Of a DNA stretch of 64,000 bases, positions 16,743-24,887 are shown in pieces. Source of the stretch: Deltaproteobacteria bacterium. Lineage in GTDB: Bacteria; Desulfobacterota; Desulfarculia; Desulfarculales; Desulfarculaceae. The notes under the pieces are model-generated. The model had not been told where the DNA came from, did no database searches, and saw only the letters and a list, made by a program, of their open reading frames with translations. Made by a program: the position numbers and the translations under genes. Where the stretch lies: contig JAHLLJ010000002.1 of the NCBI GenBank assembly GCA_020444205.1, forward strand, positions 1 through 64,000, in the 5' to 3' direction. The number at the start of each line of letters is the position of its first letter. Within the stretch, counting starts at the first letter, position 1.

Positions 16743-18650
16743 GTGGCGGCCATCGACAAATACGAACCAGGAACCTCGCACTTTCTCTTGGGCAACGAGG
16801 CTATCGCCCGCGGCGCCTTGGAGCGGGGAGTGAATTTCGTCACCGGCTACCCGGGCACGCCTTCTTCGGAGATCGTGCCCGCTTTGGCCCAGTGCGCTCA
16901 AAAGGGCAAGTTGCACGCGGAGTGGTCCACCAACGAGCTGGCCGCCGTGGAGGGGGCTGCCGCCGCGGCCACTGCCGGATTGCTGAGCCTGTCGGCCATG
17001 AAGAATGCGGGGCTCAGTCTAGCCCTGGATTTCATCACCCACCTGAGCTATACCGGCCTGGGGCCCAAGGGCGGGGCCTGCCTGATGGTAGTGTGCGACG
17101 ACCCTCACGGCCACTCCAGCGGCGATGAAACCGATTCCCGCTGGCTGGCCCGCTTTGCCACCGCCCCCATGGTGGAGCCAATGACCGGGCAACAGGCCGT
17201 GGAGCTGGTCAAGTATGCCTTTGATATCTCCCAGAAGCACAGCGCCTTTGTCTTTTACCGGGGCTATACTCGTCTTTCCCACGCCAGCAATCCCATCACC
17301 ATGGGTGAGCTGCCCCAGGATGCGCCCCAAGCCTCCTCGGACAACTCGGTTAGCCTGAACCCCTACCTGTCCATCGACAAGCACCAGGACCTGCTGGCCA
17401 AGATGGAGGCCATCCGGGCCGAGTTTGAGCAGTGCCCCTTCAACATCTACCAGGGGCCGGACCAGCCCGAGCTGGTGGTGGTGGCCTCCGGTGCGGGCCA
17501 TTTGGCCGCGGCCGAAGCCCTGGAGACCTTGGGCCTGGAGGACCGCGTGGGCCTGCTGAGCCTGGCCACCATTTGGCCTTTGCCCATCGACTTCGTGATG
17601 GAGCACCTCAAAAACACCAGCCAGGTGCTGGTGCTGGAAGAGGTGGAGCCTTTCATGGAAGCGGTGGTGAAGGAGACCCTGGTGGATAACGGCCAGGGAG
17701 AGGTGGCGGTTTTCGGCAAGAACAGCGGGCACATTCCCATGGCCGGGGAGATGACCCCGGACCGCGCCATGAGCGCCCTGGCCCGTATTTTCGGCTTGGA
17801 GGCTCCGGCCCGGGACCAGGCTTATGAGCAAATCATCCGCCAGGAGGTGGAGCCCCTGGTGATCAGCCGGGGCCTGTCCTGGTGTGCCGGGTGCCCCCAC
17901 CGGGCCAGCTTCTGGGCCCTGGGCAAGGCCATCAAGGCTGACGGCCGCGATGCCTACGTGACCGGCGAGATCGGCTGCTCCACCCTGGACGTTTTCCCCG
18001 AGGGCAAGGAGCAGATCAAGCTGCTGCACTCCATGGGCTCGGGCACCGGCACCGCGACCGGTCTGGGTCAGTTAAAGCCCTTCGGCTATGAGCAGCCGGT
18101 GGTGGCGGTGTGCGGCGACTCTTCCTTCTTCCACAGCAGCATCCCCCGCCTGATAAACGCGGTTTACAACCAGGCGGACATGCTGCAGATCATTCTGGAC
18201 AACTCGGCCACGGCCATGACCGGATTCCAGCCCCATCCGGGCACCGGCAACACCGCTGAGAACGCCCCTGCCCCCGCCCTTGACGTGGCCCAGGTGTGCA
18301 ACTCCATCGGCTGCGAGGTGACCATCGCCGATCCCTTTGACGTGCGCGGCACCACCAAGGTGATGCGCGAGCTCATGGGCAAGCAAGGGGTGCAGGTGCT
18401 GATCCTGCGGCGCACCTGCGAACTGGTGCGCATGAAGGCCGAAAAATCACACCCGTACCGCATCACCATCGACCAGGAGAAATGCAAGGGCACCGAGTGC
18501 GCCGTGTGCAGCCGCGACTTCCGCTGTCCGGCCCTGTACCTGGATCCGGTCACCGGCAAAACCGCCTTTAAGGAACAGATATGTTCCGGCTGCGGAGTTT
18601 GCGTGGAGATATGTCCCTTCAAGGCCATCAGCAAGCAGGAGAACAACTAA
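16743..18650 (+). CDS. iorA: Indolepyruvate ferredoxin oxidoreductase, alpha subunit
   Basis: 635 residues, typical of IorA. The N-terminal pyrimidine-binding domain has GYPGTPSSEIVPALA (near 38). The ThDP/Mg domain has CAGCPHR (near 380) and GDSSFFHSSIPRLINA (near 457). Two C-terminal 4Fe-4S motifs follow (CKGTECAVCSRDFRCP, then CSGCGVCVEICP). It decarboxylates arylpyruvates or other 2-oxoacids to acyl-CoA, reducing ferredoxin. The start is GTG with AAGGAG 6 bases upstream. The stop codon overlaps the iorB start by one base. In this setting the true 2-oxoacid could differ from indolepyruvate. Confidence 0.94.
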   Translation: MAAIDKYEPGTSHFLLGNEAIARGALERGVNFVTGYPGTPSSEIVPALAQCAQKGKLHAEWSTNELAAVEGAAAAATAGLLSLSAMKNAGLSLALDFITHLSYTGLGPKGGACLMVVCDDPHGHSSGDETDSRWLARFATAPMVEPMTGQQAVELVKYAFDISQKHSAFVFYRGYTRLSHASNPITMGELPQDAPQASSDNSVSLNPYLSIDKHQDLLAKMEAIRAEFEQCPFNIYQGPDQPELVVVASGAGHLAAAEALETLGLEDRVGLLSLATIWPLPIDFVMEHLKNTSQVLVLEEVEPFMEAVVKETLVDNGQGEVAVFGKNSGHIPMAGEMTPDRAMSALARIFGLEAPARDQAYEQIIRQEVEPLVISRGLSWCAGCPHRASFWALGKAIKADGRDAYVTGEIGCSTLDVFPEGKEQIKLLHSMGSGTGTATGLGQLKPFGYEQPVVAVCGDSSFFHSSIPRLINAVYNQADMLQIILDNSATAMTGFQPHPGTGNTAENAPAPALDVAQVCNSIGCEVTIADPFDVRGTTKVMRELMGKQGVQVLILRRTCELVRMKAEKSHPYRITIDQEKCKGTECAVCSRDFRCPALYLDPVTGKTAFKEQICSGCGVCVEICPFKAISKQENN

Positions 18651-19264
18651 TGCCGCTGACACCTGATCCCTACAACCTGATCATCTCCGGCATCGGCGGC
18701 CAAGGAAACATCCTGCTTTCGCGCCTGGTGGGGCGCCTGATGTTCCGCGCGGGCTACCAGGTGAGCATCGGTGAAACCTTTGGTGCGGCCCAGCGCGGCG
18801 GCGGGGTCTTCTCCGGGGTGCGCATTTCCAGTAAACGCCTCTACGGGCCCATTGTGCCCCAGGGCGCGGGCAGCATGATCATCAGCCTGGAGCCCTTGGA
18901 GGCCCTGCGCATGATCAGCCAGTACGGCAACCCCGGAGTCAAGGCCCTGGTCAACAGCGAGGGCATCCACCCGGTGGCGGTGCTGAGCCAAAAAGCCAGC
19001 TATCCCGGCGACGAGGCCATGAGCGAGGCCATCAATAAGGCCTCCGAAAAGGCCTGGCTGTTCAACGCCACCCGTATCGCCTTGGAGTTGAACGCGCCCA
19101 TAGCCGTGAACATCGTCATGTTGGGAGGCCTGGTGGCCACTGGATCTCTCCCCTTGGACGAAAAGGAAGTGGCCGACGAGGTTAAGGCCTCGGTACCGCC
19201 CCACCTTGCCGAACTGAACCTCACCGCCTACCGCCGTGGCCTGGAGGCCGTGGCCGGCGCCTAG
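18650..19264 (+). CDS. iorB: Indolepyruvate ferredoxin oxidoreductase, beta subunit
   Basis: 204 residues of the gamma-type 2-oxoacid:ferredoxin oxidoreductase domain, with GIGGQGNILLSRLVG near residue 14 and ETFGAAQRGGGVFSGVRIS near 43. It pairs with IorA as the CoA-binding partner. The TAATG overlap with iorA implies coupled translation. The length is normal for IorB. Confidence 0.93.
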   Translation: MPLTPDPYNLIISGIGGQGNILLSRLVGRLMFRAGYQVSIGETFGAAQRGGGVFSGVRISSKRLYGPIVPQGAGSMIISLEPLEALRMISQYGNPGVKALVNSEGIHPVAVLSQKASYPGDEAMSEAINKASEKAWLFNATRIALELNAPIAVNIVMLGGLVATGSLPLDEKEVADEVKASVPPHLAELNLTAYRRGLEAVAGA

Positions 19265-19289
19265 GCGCCGTACATCGAGAGGGAGGCAA

Positions 19290-19673
19290 ATGGAACAGCG
19301 CAAGAAAATATCCGTGGTCGCCAACGACCTGTGCAGCGGATGCCGTAATTGCGAAGTCTGGTGCTCATTCGTGATGACCCAGCAGCAGGGCTTCCGCCCC
19401 GCGGAGGGCCGCATCCACGTGGAAACCGACCCCCAGGGGAAACTGAACGCTCCCCAGGTGGACTGCCGGGAAGAGTGTCCCCACAAGCAGGAGGGTGATC
19501 CCATCTGCGTGGAAATGTGCCCCACCGGCTGTCTTATCTACACCGACGATGACGACTTGGAGCAAAAGCGCGCCCAGTGGGAAGAGGCCCGCGAACAGCA
19601 ACCTGTGTTCAAGCTTATTGTTCCTTGGAAATACCCCTACCCCTGGCGGCCCCTGAGGAGGGATGAGCTATGA
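19290..19673 (+). CDS. 4Fe-4S ferredoxin-type electron carrier
   Basis: A 127-residue protein with two cysteine clusters: LCSGCRNCEVWCSF (near 15-28) and CREECPHKQEGDPICVEMCP (near 58-78). These can hold two 4Fe-4S clusters. A charged C-terminal tail follows. GGGAGG precedes the ATG, and the last bases overlap the AOR start by ATGA. It is the likely electron acceptor or relay for the aldehyde ferredoxin oxidoreductase; such a pair is common in anaerobes. Confidence 0.9.
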   Translation: MEQRKKISVVANDLCSGCRNCEVWCSFVMTQQQGFRPAEGRIHVETDPQGKLNAPQVDCREECPHKQEGDPICVEMCPTGCLIYTDDDDLEQKRAQWEEAREQQPVFKLIVPWKYPYPWRPLRRDEL

Positions 19674-21595
19674 GCATGCATGGATGGATGGGCCGCGTGC
19701 TGCGGGTGGACCTGGCCACCGGGCTCGTAACCAAAGAGGAATTAAACAAGGACAGGGCCCGTGATTTCATCGGCTGCCGGGGCCTGAGCGCCGCCTATCT
19801 ATACGACGAGGTGGGGCCGGAGGTCGATCCCTTTGACCCGGGCAACAAGCTCATCTTTGCGACCGGCCCGCTGGAGGGCACCCCTATCGGCATGAGCCGT
19901 CTGGGCATTCTCACCAAACATCCCAACCGTTTCATGGGCGAGGGCAGCGCCGGGGGGCACTGGGGCGCGGAGCTCAAGTTCGCGGGCTATGACCTGCTCA
20001 TCGTGGAGAACAAGGCCGATCGCCCGGTATGGGTGCTGATCGTTGACGACAAGGTGGAGATCCACGACGCGTCCCACCTGTGGGGCCGCAACACCCGCGA
20101 GAAAAATGCCATCATTCGCCAGGACACCGGCGTGGAAGGCATCCAGGTGGCTTCGGTGGGCATGGCCGGCGAGAACAGGGTTTTCGGGGCCAAGATCCAG
20201 TTCACCGTGGACCATTCCGGCGGCAAGGGCTGCGGCACCATCATGGGCGACAAGAACCTGGCCGCCATCGCGGTCAAGGGCTCGAACATGGTCACCGTGG
20301 CCGACGGCGAGGGCTTTCTTCAGGCCTACCGTAACTTCCGCAAGACCTTCGACCTGGCCACCACCCGCGACGCCTTTGTGCCTTCCTGGTCCTTCAACAG
20401 CGCCAACATGCTGCTGGAGCTGTTCAACGAGAACGGCTGGGTGCATGCCTACAATGCTCAGCGGGGCCTGTTCGAGCCTGGACTCAACGACGTGGACTAC
20501 CTGGACAAGTACATAGTGCGTCCGGAGTCCGGGTTTTGCTGCCCCTATCCCGCCTGTGGCCGGCGCTACGAGATAAAGGAAGGTCCCTTTGCGGGAACCG
20601 CCGGAGACGAGCGCGAAGTGGGTTACGCCCAATCCGCGCCAATTTTGGGCATCCGCTCCTACCCCCACATCATCAAGTTCCGCGACATGGCCGCCGAGGC
20701 GGGCCTGGACGAAGACCACATCATGTACACCATCGCTTGGGCCATGGAGTGCTATGAGCGGGGGATCATCAATAAGACCGACACCGACGGCATTGAGCTG
20801 CGCTTTGGCAATGCCGAAGCCTTCATAACCATGATCAACAAGATCATCCGCCGCGAAGGTTTCGGCGACTTGCTGGCCGAGGGCGTGGCCGAGGCGGCCC
20901 GCCGGGTGGGCAAGGGATCCGAACGCTTCACCCTGTGCATCAAAGGCAAGGAGCTGGAGCGCATGCCCCAGCGCAACGGCTACCAGATGGCTCTGGGCCT
21001 GGCGGTCAGCGAGGGTGGACCGGACCACACCCGCTGGTACCCCCCGTATCCGCCCAACCCCAAGACCTTGCCCACGGACCTGGAGCTGCCTTTCGATCCC
21101 TTCAAGGCCTTCCAGACCCGCAACCCCGATGACAAGGGGCGTCTGGTGCGCTGGATGTACGACAGCCGGGCCATTGTGGAGAGCCTGCCCAGCTGCGTTT
21201 ACATGATCCGGGGCACCCTCAGCGTGGACTTCCGCCCCTGGTTGGCCCTGTACAACACCTGCACCGGCGAGGGATGCGACTTGGAGCAGTTTATTGCCAA
21301 GGGCACGCGCATCGTCAATCTGGAGCGCTCCTACATCGTGCGAGAGGGCTTTAGGCGCAGCGACGACACCATCCCCCGGCGTATGCTGGAGGAGCCAGTG
21401 AAGGACCACAACATCCCGCCGGTGGGCGAGAACCTGGATATTATGCTGGACCAGTACTACGAGGTGCGCGGCTGGGACAAGGCCACCGCCATCCCCAAGG
21501 AGGAAACCCTGCGGGGACTGGGCCTGGATTCGGTGGCCGATGATTTACAGCGACGGGGGATATTCGCCGAGATCAAGGAGGGGGACGATGCCTAG
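19670..21595 (+). CDS. Aldehyde:ferredoxin oxidoreductase (tungstopterin/molybdopterin)
   Basis: 641 residues, typical AOR length. The N-terminal pterin domain has the family GCRGLSAAYLYDEVGPEVDP region, GMSRLGILTKHP and GKGCGTIMGDKNLAAIAV. The family oxidises aldehydes to acids and passes electrons to ferredoxin through a tungsten or molybdenum bis-pterin and one 4Fe-4S cluster. The expected CxxCxxxC ligand motif is altered here: cysteines at 290, 291 and 296 (CCPYPACG). A later cysteine, YNTCTGEGC near 530, could be the fourth ligand. The start overlaps the ferredoxin gene. The substrate is unknown. Confidence 0.92.
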   Translation: MSMHGWMGRVLRVDLATGLVTKEELNKDRARDFIGCRGLSAAYLYDEVGPEVDPFDPGNKLIFATGPLEGTPIGMSRLGILTKHPNRFMGEGSAGGHWGAELKFAGYDLLIVENKADRPVWVLIVDDKVEIHDASHLWGRNTREKNAIIRQDTGVEGIQVASVGMAGENRVFGAKIQFTVDHSGGKGCGTIMGDKNLAAIAVKGSNMVTVADGEGFLQAYRNFRKTFDLATTRDAFVPSWSFNSANMLLELFNENGWVHAYNAQRGLFEPGLNDVDYLDKYIVRPESGFCCPYPACGRRYEIKEGPFAGTAGDEREVGYAQSAPILGIRSYPHIIKFRDMAAEAGLDEDHIMYTIAWAMECYERGIINKTDTDGIELRFGNAEAFITMINKIIRREGFGDLLAEGVAEAARRVGKGSERFTLCIKGKELERMPQRNGYQMALGLAVSEGGPDHTRWYPPYPPNPKTLPTDLELPFDPFKAFQTRNPDDKGRLVRWMYDSRAIVESLPSCVYMIRGTLSVDFRPWLALYNTCTGEGCDLEQFIAKGTRIVNLERSYIVREGFRRSDDTIPRRMLEEPVKDHNIPPVGENLDIMLDQYYEVRGWDKATAIPKEETLRGLGLDSVADDLQRRGIFAEIKEGDDA

Positions 21596-21881
21596 CCAAG
21601 CCACCGAACCTATCCATGTCTATGTGAAGTACGTGGGCCGCATAGCGGTGATGACCGGACGGGTGCGCGAAACCCTGACCCTGGGACCGGCCGCCGACGC
21701 AGACCAATTGTTGGACGAGTTGGAGAAGCGCTACCCCGGCTTCAGGCAGGTGTTTGATCCGCCGGGGGGTATCTTCAATTTGACCACGGCCATCATCTGC
21801 CGGCGTTCGGGACAGCCCAGCTTCGGCATAGTTGATCCCAAGGAGCCGTTGAATCAAGGAGACATCCTGACCTTATGGTAG
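21588..21881 (+). CDS. MoaD/ThiS-like small protein with atypical C-terminus
   Basis: 97 residues with a beta-grasp pattern of the MoaD type (YVKYVGRIAVMTGRVRETLT, then LLDELEKRYPGF and LNQGDILTLW). MoaD-like proteins are often encoded beside AOR and end in Gly-Gly, which carries sulfur for pterin synthesis. This frame instead stops after LTLW. The overlapping frame just past 21875 reads MVGGI then stop at 21892, so a one-base deletion may have removed the GG tail. It overlaps the AOR gene by 8 bases. Confidence 0.7.
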   Translation: MPSQATEPIHVYVKYVGRIAVMTGRVRETLTLGPAADADQLLDELEKRYPGFRQVFDPPGGIFNLTTAIICRRSGQPSFGIVDPKEPLNQGDILTLW

Positions 21882-21990
21882 GCGGGATTTAAATCAAAGA
21901 CACATCGCCTCCCCGGACGGGACAGATTCCGGGCGCGGCGTAAGGATCAAAAACCAACAAAGCCGGCGGCTTTGCAAAAGGAGGCCAGTT

Positions 21991-23070
21991 ATGGGCGACA
22001 GCGTTGTCAAGTATGATGAAAGAGGAGTCATGGACGGCGGGACCATTGGTCTGCCTCGCGAGATGAACCGCGACATTTGGCTCAAGGAAGTCTTCCCCGA
22101 GTGGGGTTCCTACCTCAACTACGAAATCGACAAGTTCGAGGTCAAGCCCGGCACCGGCGCCCTGTGGTACTTCGGGGCCATGTCCTGCGCCCTCAAGAGC
22201 CAGGAAGGCGCGGTGTTCTTGGTGGACAACTACGCCGGCCCCAGCCTTTTCACCGACTACAGCTACTGCGGTGTGTGCCGCACCAGCGGCGCGGAAAAGC
22301 TGTGGTGGATGCGCACCCACCCCATGGTCATCGATCCCTGGAAGTTCAAGCGCATCGATGCGGTGTGCATCACCCACCATCACCAGGACCACATGGACTT
22401 CTACACCATCAGCGCCGCCTTGCAGACTTCGGACTGCAAGTTCATCGCCCCGCCCGAGGCGGCCCGGCGCATGAAGGCCAACATGGGCGTACCCGAGGAC
22501 AGGCTGATCGTGGCCGAAGTGGGCAAGAGCGTGCAGATCAAGGACATGAAGATCGACTTCGCGCCCAACTACGACATCATCGCCACCAAGACCGGCTTTG
22601 TGACCCCGGTGCCCTACGAGGAAGTGGCGGTGGCCTACATCTTCAACACCGAAGGCGGCAACTTCGCCTTCCTGGGCGACACCCTGTACCACAACGGCTA
22701 CCGCATGGTGGGCGAGAAGTACAAGGTGGATGTGGTGTCCATGGCCATGGGCAACAACGCCCCCGGCTACACCGACAAGATGTCCCCCTGGGACCTGTGG
22801 CGGGTGGCCGAGGCCCTCAACGCCGAGGTTATCCTGCCCATGCACCACGACAACTGGGCCAACTGCTACGAGGATCCGCAGTACCTGGTGGACATCGTGG
22901 AGCGCAAGAACAAGGAGCCCCGCCATCACAAGATGCGCGTGGTGTCCATGCTGCCCGGCGGCCGCTACACCCATCCGGACGACCAGGACATGGGCCTATA
23001 CTGCTATCCCGACAACCGTGAACTGATGAACTGGCGCAAGAGCAAGGAATACGGCCCTGACGCCGACTAA
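21991..23070 (+). CDS. UlaG-like metallo-beta-lactamase-fold hydrolase
   Basis: 359 residues. The metal motif CITHHHQDHMDFYTI lies near residue 128, NFAFLGDTLYHNGYRM near 228 and LPMHHDNWANCYEDPQY near 283. This matches the L-ascorbate-6-phosphate lactonase (UlaG) branch of the fold; UlaG opens a sugar-acid lactone. No phosphotransferase or other ula genes are nearby, so another lactone is likely. GGAGG lies 7 bases upstream of the ATG. It stands between the AOR genes and the 2-oxoacid oxidoreductase genes. Confidence 0.87.
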   Translation: MGDSVVKYDERGVMDGGTIGLPREMNRDIWLKEVFPEWGSYLNYEIDKFEVKPGTGALWYFGAMSCALKSQEGAVFLVDNYAGPSLFTDYSYCGVCRTSGAEKLWWMRTHPMVIDPWKFKRIDAVCITHHHQDHMDFYTISAALQTSDCKFIAPPEAARRMKANMGVPEDRLIVAEVGKSVQIKDMKIDFAPNYDIIATKTGFVTPVPYEEVAVAYIFNTEGGNFAFLGDTLYHNGYRMVGEKYKVDVVSMAMGNNAPGYTDKMSPWDLWRVAEALNAEVILPMHHDNWANCYEDPQYLVDIVERKNKEPRHHKMRVVSMLPGGRYTHPDDQDMGLYCYPDNRELMNWRKSKEYGPDAD

Positions 23071-23097
23071 GCCCTTAGCCTAAATATCATCGGCCCC

Positions 23098-23142
23098 TCC
23101 GGGCGCGCCCCGCGCGCCCGGATACGGGCCGGGTATACCCGG
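23098..23142 (+). other. Two adjacent palindromes before the oxidoreductase genes
   Basis: TCCGGGCGCG and CGCGCCCGGA form a 10-bp stem with a 5-base loop (23098-23122), followed at 23129-23142 by the perfect palindrome CCGGGTATACCCGG. There is no T-run. The hairpin may end or stabilise the upstream message; the second palindrome could be a protein site. Function is not determined. Confidence 0.45.
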
Positions 23143-23205
23143 AGCAAGCGGAGCTGCTCCAACATCCCGGCGCGGCCAATTGCCGCAACGGGGGAGGAAT
23201 CTTCA

Positions 23206-23772
23206 GTGTTAGGCATTCGCATGCACGGCAGAGGCGGACAGGGAGCCGTGGTCGCCTCCAAAATATTGGCCAAGGCCTATTTCACGGAAGGACTGTACGT
23301 GCAGGCCTTCCCGGCCTTTGGCATGGAACGCCGCGGAGCGGCGGTGGCGGCATACGTTAGGGTGGACTCGTCCCCGGCCCTGGCCAGGGGGGAGATCGTC
23401 AACCCTGACGTGTGCGTGGTTTTAGACCCCAAACTCTTGGAGATGGTGGACGTAACCGCGGGCCTGGCCCCGGGCACCCCCATCGTGCTCAACTACGCCG
23501 AGGGCCAAGTTCCCCAGGACCTGGCCGAGCGCTTCACCCTGGCGCTAATCGACGCCAACCAAATAGCGGTCAACCACCGGTTGGGCTCGCGCCTGGCCCC
23601 GATCATCAACACCGTGGTGCTGGGAGCCTACCTAAAGGTGGTGCACGACCCGCCATTAAGGCCAGAAACCCTTTTCCAGACTATTGAAGAAGGCGTGCCC
23701 GCCAAAAAGCAGGAGAACGCCGCCGCCGCCCGTGAGGCTTATCAACGGGTCAGGGTTTTGGAGAAGAGCTGA
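23206..23772 (+). CDS. porG: 2-Oxoacid:ferredoxin oxidoreductase, gamma subunit
   Basis: 188 residues of the gamma domain, with HGRGGQGAVVASKILAKAYF near the N-terminus and FPAFGMERRGAAVAAYVRVD near 36. It binds the CoA/2-oxoacid core with the alpha and beta subunits encoded downstream. The start is GTG with GGGGGAGG 8 bases upstream. Its last base overlaps the next start. Symbols of the por type are used by family only; the 2-oxoacid could be pyruvate or another. Confidence 0.9.
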   Translation: MLGIRMHGRGGQGAVVASKILAKAYFTEGLYVQAFPAFGMERRGAAVAAYVRVDSSPALARGEIVNPDVCVVLDPKLLEMVDVTAGLAPGTPIVLNYAEGQVPQDLAERFTLALIDANQIAVNHRLGSRLAPIINTVVLGAYLKVVHDPPLRPETLFQTIEEGVPAKKQENAAAAREAYQRVRVLEKS

Positions 23773-24887
23773 TGGCCAAGAAACAAATAGACTCGATCAT
23801 GCAACTGCCGGTCATGCCGCTGACCATCGAGGACATGACCTGGAACAAGACCGGAACCTGGCGCCTGCTCACCCCGGTGCAGCAGGACAAGACGGCCCCC
23901 TGCCGGGCGGCCTGCCCCCTGGGCCAGCCGGTTCCTCAGATGATTCACCAGCTGGCCGAGGGCGACCCGGCCGCTGCTCTGGCCGCGCTGATGGTTTTTA
24001 ACCCCATGCCTGGGGTCACCGGCCGCTTATGCTACCACCCCTGCCAGGCCAAATGCCTGCGCAAGGAGGTGGACCAGGGCATTGCCATTCAAAGCCTGGA
24101 GAAAAGCGCTTCCCAGGCCGAGGCGGGTCCGTCCCTGGAGCGCCGGGATGATACCGGCAAGCAGGTCGTGGTGTGCGGTTCCGGCCCGGCCGGGTTGGCC
24201 GCGGCCTATTTCCTGGGCCTGGCGGGCAACAGCGTAACCGTGCTGGAACCCGGCGAAGAGGCAGGAGGCTTCATCCGCCAGGCCAAGTCAGAGCAATTGC
24301 CTCCTCAGGTGTTGGCCAAGGAGATCGAGCGCCTGGCCCAAGCGGCTGGAGTGGAGATAAAAACCAAAGCCACCCCCAGCTCTTTGGCTGGCATTGACTT
24401 GGTGTTGGTGGACGCCAGTGCCCATGCCCCGGATTCCTCCGAAGCCGAGGTGGTAAGCGCCTTGGCTAACGGCGGCCCCGAGCCCATCCTGTTGCAAGCC
24501 GAAAAGCAGAGCGGCTTCAAGGTGGTGCAGGTGGCCCACGCCCTGGCTCTGGGCCGCGAGGCGGCCAACCGGGGACAGGAAGCCCTGGGGCTCCCGGCGG
24601 CGTTCACCCCGAGCGAGCTTGGGCCGCTGGCCACCCTTGAGGACATCAAGCTGGGCTTCTTCGCGCCAGCCCCGGCCTCGGAGACACCCCAGGAAGAGGC
24701 GTCCCGCTGCCTGTCATGTGGCACTTGTAACCTTTGCCAACAATGTGCTCTTTCCTGCCCCGATGCCTGCTGCAACTTGGACGAAGCGGGTGAGAGCATT
24801 GAGATAGATCTGTACCACTGCAAAGGCTGCGGAATCTGCTCCTATGAGTGCCCGCGCGGAGCATTGGTCATGGAGAACCAGCCATGA
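23772..24887 (+). CDS. GltD-like/ferredoxin fusion, delta-type subunit
   Basis: 371 residues in three parts. First is an N-terminal GltD-like Fe-S domain (CRAACPLGQPVPQMI near 44; CYHPCQAKCLR near 87). Second is an FAD-type Rossmann motif, VVCGSGPAGLAAAYFLG (near 133), but with only about 170 residues after it instead of a full FAD/NADPH module. Third is a C-terminal pair of 4Fe-4S motifs (CGTCNLCQQCALSCP and CKGCGICSYECP), as in PorD. It probably delivers electrons from the oxidoreductase. It sits between the gamma and alpha genes, where porD is expected, overlapping both. Confidence 0.82.
   Translation: MAKKQIDSIMQLPVMPLTIEDMTWNKTGTWRLLTPVQQDKTAPCRAACPLGQPVPQMIHQLAEGDPAAALAALMVFNPMPGVTGRLCYHPCQAKCLRKEVDQGIAIQSLEKSASQAEAGPSLERRDDTGKQVVVCGSGPAGLAAAYFLGLAGNSVTVLEPGEEAGGFIRQAKSEQLPPQVLAKEIERLAQAAGVEIKTKATPSSLAGIDLVLVDASAHAPDSSEAEVVSALANGGPEPILLQAEKQSGFKVVQVAHALALGREAANRGQEALGLPAAFTPSELGPLATLEDIKLGFFAPAPASETPQEEASRCLSCGTCNLCQQCALSCPDACCNLDEAGESIEIDLYHCKGCGICSYECPRGALVMENQP

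Noticed and set aside
16743..19264. Dedicated aromatic amino acid degradation from IorAB
   Set aside because: No aminotransferase or aryl-acetyl-CoA gene is nearby, so the IOR name is kept as a family label only.
19799..21409. 536-codon minus-strand frame over the AOR gene
   Set aside because: An antisense artefact of high GC; AOR motifs are on the plus strand.
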